NCBI GenBank assembly: GCA_009469665.1
Contig: SSTB01000286.1
Location: 1 to 10,208, forward strand
Direction: 5' to 3'
Length of the DNA: 10,208 nucleotides
Source of the DNA: Azonexaceae bacterium
GTDB lineage: Bacteria; Pseudomonadota; Gammaproteobacteria; Burkholderiales; Rhodocyclaceae
A program made the translations under genes and the position numbers. Positions 7,894-10,208 of this stretch are shown here, piece by piece (the first letter of the stretch is position 1; every line of letters starts with the position of its first letter). The notes beneath the pieces are model-generated. The model was given only the letters and a program-made list of their open reading frames with translations. It was not told the DNA's origin and did no database searches.

Positions 7894-8574
7894 ATGAGCG
7901 ACAACTACGGCAGCATCATGAAGGAAGGCCTGTGGGGCCAGAACGTGGTCTTCGCCCAACTGCTGGCCATGTGCCCCACCATGGCGGTGACCACCAGCGG
8001 CACCAACGGCCTGGGCATGGGCCTGGCCACCACGGCGGTGCTGGTGGTCTCCAACGTGCTGGTATCGATGATCCGCAAGACGGTGAGTTCCCAGGTGCGC
8101 ATTCCGGTCTTCGTGGTCCTCATCGCCACCCTGGTGACAGTGGTGGACATGGCCATGAACGCTTGGCTGCATGACCTGTACAAGGTGCTGGGCCTGTTCA
8201 TCGCCCTCATCGTGGTCAATTGCGCCATCCTCGGCCGGGCCGAGGCCTTCGCCGTCAAGAACGGCGTGCTCGCCTCGGCGGTGGACGGCTTGGCCATGGG
8301 CCTGGGCTTCACCGGCGCCCTCACCGTGATCGGGCTGATCCGCGAATTCCTTGGCGCCGGCACCCTCTTCGCCCAGGCTTCCAACCTCCTGGGCCCGTCC
8401 TTCGCCTTCCTGGAAATGAAGCTGCCGGGTTACGGCGGGGCGCTCCTCATGATCCTGCCGCCGGGGGGCTTCGCCGTCCTCGGCTTTCTGCTGGCCGGCA
8501 AGCGGGTGATGGAAAGCCGCCGAACGGCGCGGGCCGCAGCCGGACCGGATGGCGCGCAAGCGGTGGCGGCCTGA
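7894..8574 (+). CDS. rnfE: RnfE, integral membrane subunit of the Rnf complex
   Basis: The 226-residue polytopic protein is the inverted-topology partner of RnfA. Its half-site cysteines are C27 in AMCPTMAV and C110 in VVNCAILG, matching C26 and C114 of RnfA, so the pair can complete the intramembrane iron-sulfur centre. Other family features are GTNGLGMGLATT (36-47) and the LIREFLGAGTLF stretch (148-159). The C-terminus (about 203-226) is a short Arg/Ala-rich tail. AGGAG at 7883-7887 lies 6 bp before the ATG and overlaps the rnfG stop codon, indicating coupled translation. Confidence 0.96.
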   Translation: MSDNYGSIMKEGLWGQNVVFAQLLAMCPTMAVTTSGTNGLGMGLATTAVLVVSNVLVSMIRKTVSSQVRIPVFVVLIATLVTVVDMAMNAWLHDLYKVLGLFIALIVVNCAILGRAEAFAVKNGVLASAVDGLAMGLGFTGALTVIGLIREFLGAGTLFAQASNLLGPSFAFLEMKLPGYGGALLMILPPGGFAVLGFLLAGKRVMESRRTARAAAGPDGAQAVAA

Positions 8575-8596
8575 CTGGTACGACTGGAGAATCCCC

Positions 8597-8872
8597 ATGC
8601 AAATCGGCGTCGCCTATTCCGAGCCCGGCAGCCAGATCTGGCTCAACATCGAGGTGCCTGACGAATCCACGGTCAAGGAGGCCATCGAGCGTTCCGGCAT
8701 CCTCAAGCAGTTTCCCCACATCGACCTTGCCGCCCAGAAGGTGGGGGTCTTCGGCCGCCTGGTGAAGCTTGACGCCGCCCTGAAGCCGGGGGATCGCGTC
8801 GAAATCTACCGCGGCATCATCGCCGATCCGGAAACCGTGCCGCGCAAGGATCTGGCGGAGGCCGACAACTAA
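8597..8872 (+). CDS. rnfH: RnfH, small ubiquitin-fold (beta-grasp) protein of the rnf operon
   Basis: The 91-residue soluble protein belongs to the RnfH/UPF0125 family, with a predicted beta-grasp fold. Recognisable blocks are QIGVAYSEP at the start, VKEAIERSGIL (26-36) and the KVGVFGRLVKLDAALKPGDRVEIYR stretch (48-72). Its exact role is unresolved. It is found in rnf operons of nitrogen fixers, where it has been linked to maturation or activity, and in toxin-related contexts elsewhere. I chose the ATG at 8597 because GGAGA (8585-8589) lies 7 bp upstream and the start matches the family. An earlier in-frame ATG at 8549 would overlap rnfE. It is the last gene of the operon. Confidence 0.92.
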   Translation: MQIGVAYSEPGSQIWLNIEVPDESTVKEAIERSGILKQFPHIDLAAQKVGVFGRLVKLDAALKPGDRVEIYRGIIADPETVPRKDLAEADN

Positions 8873-8898
8873 CAGCGAACTGTCCCGCCGCTCGCCCC

Positions 8899-8941
8899 GA
8901 GCCTGTCAAAGCATGCCTCAACCAAGGGCTTCGACAGGATC
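8899..8941. repeat. REP-like imperfect inverted repeat after rnfH
   Basis: GAGCCTGTCAAAGC (8899-8912) pairs with GCTTCGACAGGATC (8928-8941), with two mismatches over 14 bp and a 15-nt loop. The motif CTTCGACAGG...CAG with CGATCGG after it resembles the dispersed extragenic palindromes of proteobacteria. In the mRNA it would form a stem-loop 26 nt after the rnfH stop and could stabilise the 3' end or act as a weak terminator. No T-run follows. The rest of 8873-9012 shows no gene and no convincing promoter. Confidence 0.55.
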
Positions 8942-9012
8942 AGCCCGATCGGCACGTCGAGCACCCGAGCCTCCAAAGGACTACACGGTTTCCACTTCTC
9001 CGAAAGCCTCAT

Positions 9013-10208
9013 ATGCGCCGCTTGCTGCCCCTGATTGCCCTCTTTCCTGCCTCCGCCTTCGCCGGCGAACTGCCGGCCGTCGGCGGCATCCCCGTCGATT
9101 TCATCCTCTTCGCCCTCACCCTCCTCGGTGTGGCCCTCTTCCACGGCGCCACCCTCGCGGTGGCCCTTACCGGGCTGGCCACCATCAGCCTCTACAAGAT
9201 CTTCTTCACCGGTTTCAAGACCGGCGTCGGTGTGGCGGGCTTCTTTGGTCACCTGGGCCATGAATGGGTGACGCTGACCAACCTCTTTTGCCTGCTCACC
9301 GGCTTCGCCCTGCTCGCCCGCCATTTCGAAAAGAGCCACGTACCGGTGATCCTGCCCCGATTCCTCCCCGACGACTGGAAAGGGGGCTTCCTGCTGCTGG
9401 TGATGGTTTTCGTCATTTCCAGCTTCCTCGACAACATCGCCGCAGCCCTCATCGGGGGCGCCATGGCCCACCAGCTCTTCAAGGCCAAGGTGCACATCGG
9501 CTTCCTGGCGGCCATCGTCGCCGCCTCCAACGCCGGAGGTTCCGGCTCGGTGGTGGGAGACACCACCACGACCATGATGTGGATCGACGGGATCAGCCCG
9601 GCCGCCGTGCTCGAAGCCTACGTCGCCGCCGGGGTGGCCCTCCTGGTCATCGCTTACTTCGGCGCCAAACAACAGCACGCCTACTCTCCTATCATCAAGC
9701 ATGCCCATGCCCACACCCATGTCGATTGGGGGCGCATCGCCATCGTCGCCACCATGCTGGTCTTCGCCGTTGTCGCCAACGTCATCATCAACGTCAAGTT
9801 CCCGGAAAAGGCCGACACCTTCCCTTTCATCGGCGTCGCCGTGTGGCTGGCCATCCTGCTCACTATCCCGGTGCGCCGCCACGATTGGGAAGTGCTGCCG
9901 GATACCGTCAAGGGCTCGGTCTTCCTGCTTTCGCTGGTGACCTGCGCCTCCATGATGCCGGTGGAGGAACTGCCCGTGGCCTCCTGGCAGACAGCCCTCA
10001 CCCTGGGTTTCGTCTCCGCAGTCTTCGACAACATCCCCTTGACCGCGCTGGCCCTCAAGCAGGGCGGCTACGACTGGGGTTTCCTGGCGTATGCGGTGGG
10101 CTTCGGGGGGTCGATGCTGTGGTTCGGCTCCTCGGCCGGTGTGGCGCTCGCCAGCATGTTTCCCGAAGCCAGGTCCGCCGCCGCCTGGTTGCGCCACGGC
10201 TGGCACGT
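9013..10208 (+). CDS. NhaD/ArsB-type sodium:proton antiporter or related ion transporter (3' end outside window)
   Basis: The frame is open to the window edge, giving 398 complete codons without a stop. The N-terminus looks like a cleavable signal or first helix (MRRLLPLIALFPASAFAG). Multiple hydrophobic segments follow. Two inverted-repeat signature regions of the ion transporter superfamily are visible: SSFLDNIAAALIGGA (136-150) with SNAGGSGSVVGDTTTTMMW (172-190), and SAVFDNIPLTALAL (335-348) with GGSMLWFGSSAGVALA (365-380). The DN-helix motif repeated in each half fits NhaD and related antiporters better than symporters such as citrate carriers, but substrate is not decidable here. A histidine-rich loop HAHAHTH lies at 230-236. 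The ATG at 9013 has only a weak ribosome binding site (GAAAG). Its position downstream of rnf, on the same strand, allows co-transcription across the 140-bp gap. Confidence 0.8.
   Translation, partial: MRRLLPLIALFPASAFAGELPAVGGIPVDFILFALTLLGVALFHGATLAVALTGLATISLYKIFFTGFKTGVGVAGFFGHLGHEWVTLTNLFCLLTGFALLARHFEKSHVPVILPRFLPDDWKGGFLLLVMVFVISSFLDNIAAALIGGAMAHQLFKAKVHIGFLAAIVAASNAGGSGSVVGDTTTTMMWIDGISPAAVLEAYVAAGVALLVIAYFGAKQQHAYSPIIKHAHAHTHVDWGRIAIVATMLVFAVVANVIINVKFPEKADTFPFIGVAVWLAILLTIPVRRHDWEVLPDTVKGSVFLLSLVTCASMMPVEELPVASWQTALTLGFVSAVFDNIPLTALALKQGGYDWGFLAYAVGFGGSMLWFGSSAGVALASMFPEARSAAAWLRHGWH

Noticed and set aside
8948..8966. Sigma-54-like element CGGCACG before the transporter gene
   Set aside because: No GC at the required 10-bp spacing and no NifA activator site nearby.

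Overview
The window is a nitrogen-fixation regulatory and electron-supply locus from a GC-rich proteobacterium. It fits best a betaproteobacterium of the Azoarcus/Dechloromonas/Azospira type (Rhodocyclales). The reasons are a NifL-NifA pair divergent from a complete rnf operon, a NifA without the cysteine-containing linker, and GC-rich intergenic hairpin repeats of a kind I recall from betaproteobacteria. The taxonomic call is inference, not a search result.

Layout. Positions 13-3189 (minus strand) hold nifL followed by nifA, 27 bp apart and reading leftward. Positions 3190-3450 are a 261-bp divergent control region. Positions 3451-8872 (plus strand) hold rnfA, rnfB, rnfC, rnfD, rnfG, rnfE and rnfH, closely packed except for a 92-bp rnfA-rnfB gap. 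That gap contains a hairpin repeat and a 26-codon reading frame. Positions 8873-9012 carry a REP-like inverted repeat. From 9013 to the window edge runs an incomplete NhaD/ArsB-type ion transporter gene.

How it works together. NifL (flavin PAS sensor plus ATPase-like domain) holds NifA inactive under oxygen or fixed nitrogen. Free NifA is an AAA+ activator of sigma-54 RNA polymerase. The control region has a perfect NifA upstream activator sequence (TGT-N10-ACA, 3302-3317), a near-consensus -24/-12 promoter facing rnfA and a weaker one facing nifL. Each promoter predicts the same 23-nt leader. NifA is therefore expected to switch on the Rnf membrane complex, which uses ion-motive force (or NADH) to reduce the low-potential ferredoxin/flavodoxin that feeds nitrogenase. 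NifA may also act on its own nifLA operon. The downstream transporter could be linked to Rnf through sodium or proton cycling, but this is only suggested by position.

No wholly new system is evident. The points most worth a second look are the shared-activator divergent promoter, the small reading frame and hairpin repeat placed to couple with rnfB, and the serine in place of the usual threonine at the RnfD flavin site.
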